From: Branchiostoma floridae
Lineage: Eukaryota; Chordata; Leptocardii; Amphioxiformes; Branchiostomatidae
DNA: 64,000 nt
Direction: 5' to 3'
NCBI RefSeq assembly: GCF_000003815.2
Contig: NC_049988.1
Span: forward strand, 120,000-183,999
Shown: piece after piece, positions 63,316 to 64,000 of the stretch
Position numbering within the stretch: the first letter of the stretch is position 1
How the letters are laid out: every line of letters starts with the position of its first letter
Program-made: the position numbers and the translations under genes
Notes under the pieces: model-generated
The model's database searches: none
What the model saw: only the letters and a program-made list of their open reading frames with translations
What the model was told of the DNA's origin: nothing

Positions 63316-64000
63316 TATCCTTTAGATCAATTTCTTATCAATTGAAAGATATCTTTGAAGTCGCATGGCACATTTTATGATTATTGATTATTTTATACTG
63401 TTATTGAAATGTTTATTGTAATGAATTCTGTGTATGTCTGAAAGAAAGAAAGAAAAAAAATTGGTTTAGAGTACATGGACTATGTTTTACCCGTTTTACA
63501 TGGTTAGATTTGCTTCTGTGCATGTAAAGGTTTGACTTTGACTTTATTTGACTTTAAGCTTTAAATATCGGTGTTCATTTGCAAATTATAGTAAGCACAA
63601 AGAACCACCAGTCAAATTTCCATGATCAAAACAGATAGAATGCGGTCTGTTTGGACCCCATACGGTGCGTGTTATCACAATAACGTATAAGGGTCAATGT
63701 CATTGTGCCCGTCTGTTTGCTGAAGATTACGGTCTCTAAACTAATAATTACATGATGTATTGGTCATATTTGGCTTAAGATGGATACTTCAAACGTACAA
63801 GAATGACAATTTCGAAGGAATTGTTGTAAATAGAATATCAAACAAAGGTTATCTTTTGAGGATAAACCCCGGTCTGATCGTAAAACATATGCATCTAAAA
63901 TAGATTAAACTTTTATAGCTAAAGCATTCGACATGTCTTCACTGTCACACAACTATCTGTAGAAAATGATGAAATGCTTGATAATAGTTCAAGCACGTAA
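63316..64000. other. Intergenic, nothing recognised
   Basis: AT-rich tail of the window. A short (GAAA)n run lies near 63,440-63,460. Confidence 0.45.

Overview
This is a metazoan nuclear genomic window. It has multi-exon genes with GT-AG introns, a very high density of inverted-repeat DNA transposons, tRNA-derived SINEs, non-LTR retrotransposon debris, microsatellites, and five assembly gaps (N runs). An intronless LRR-Ig receptor, the MITE-rich AT-rich background and minisatellites that copy exon/intron boundaries together point to a cephalochordate (amphioxus, Branchiostoma-like). That assignment is an inference from these features, not from a sequence search.

Layout. (1) About 0-4.1 kb, + strand: an LRR-Ig transmembrane receptor with two Ig domains and a cytoplasmic tail carrying a 61-residue duplication. 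The reading frame is broken in several places and by two gaps. (2) About 4.1-21.8 kb: no gene recognised. The stretch is made of transposons: a 3.8 kb fold-back element with arms over 1 kb full of octamer-like ATGCAAAT words, a 1.18 kb element with GC-homopolymer ends that split a SINE, a TTA-flanked Harbinger-like MITE, and a 3.25 kb element with 47 bp terminal inverted repeats. (3) 21.9-37.1 kb, + strand: an SLC6-type (neurotransmitter:sodium symporter fold) transporter gene. I resolved 13 coding exons; the exon for TM12 was not found. Two of its introns begin with minisatellites whose unit contains the end of the preceding exon plus the splice donor. (4) 39.3-40.9 kb, - strand: a three-exon gene for a 178-residue secreted protein. 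Its His-then-Cys arrangement resembles permuted papain-like (PPPDE/LRAT-type) folds, and it has a TATA box and a poly(A) signal. (5) 43.7-55.7 kb, - strand: an 11-exon BTB-BACK-Kelch gene. The exons sum to exactly 799 codons including the stop, and the protein has two tandem BTB domains. (6) About 55.7-64 kb: intergenic. It holds a 1.5 kb element made largely of about 22 imperfect 23-26 bp hairpins at about 31 bp spacing, and two nested LINE 3' remnants at the right edge.

The genes do not look functionally linked: a surface receptor, a membrane transporter, a secreted protein and a probable ubiquitin-ligase adaptor, on both strands. What joins the window is the mobile DNA. The same MITE families occur in the intergenic desert and in introns of both large genes. 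One family sits 26-27 bp downstream of a splice donor in both genes. Nested insertions (transposon in SINE, hairpin MITE in pogo-like MITE, LINE in LINE, hAT-like element in retroposon) give relative ages.
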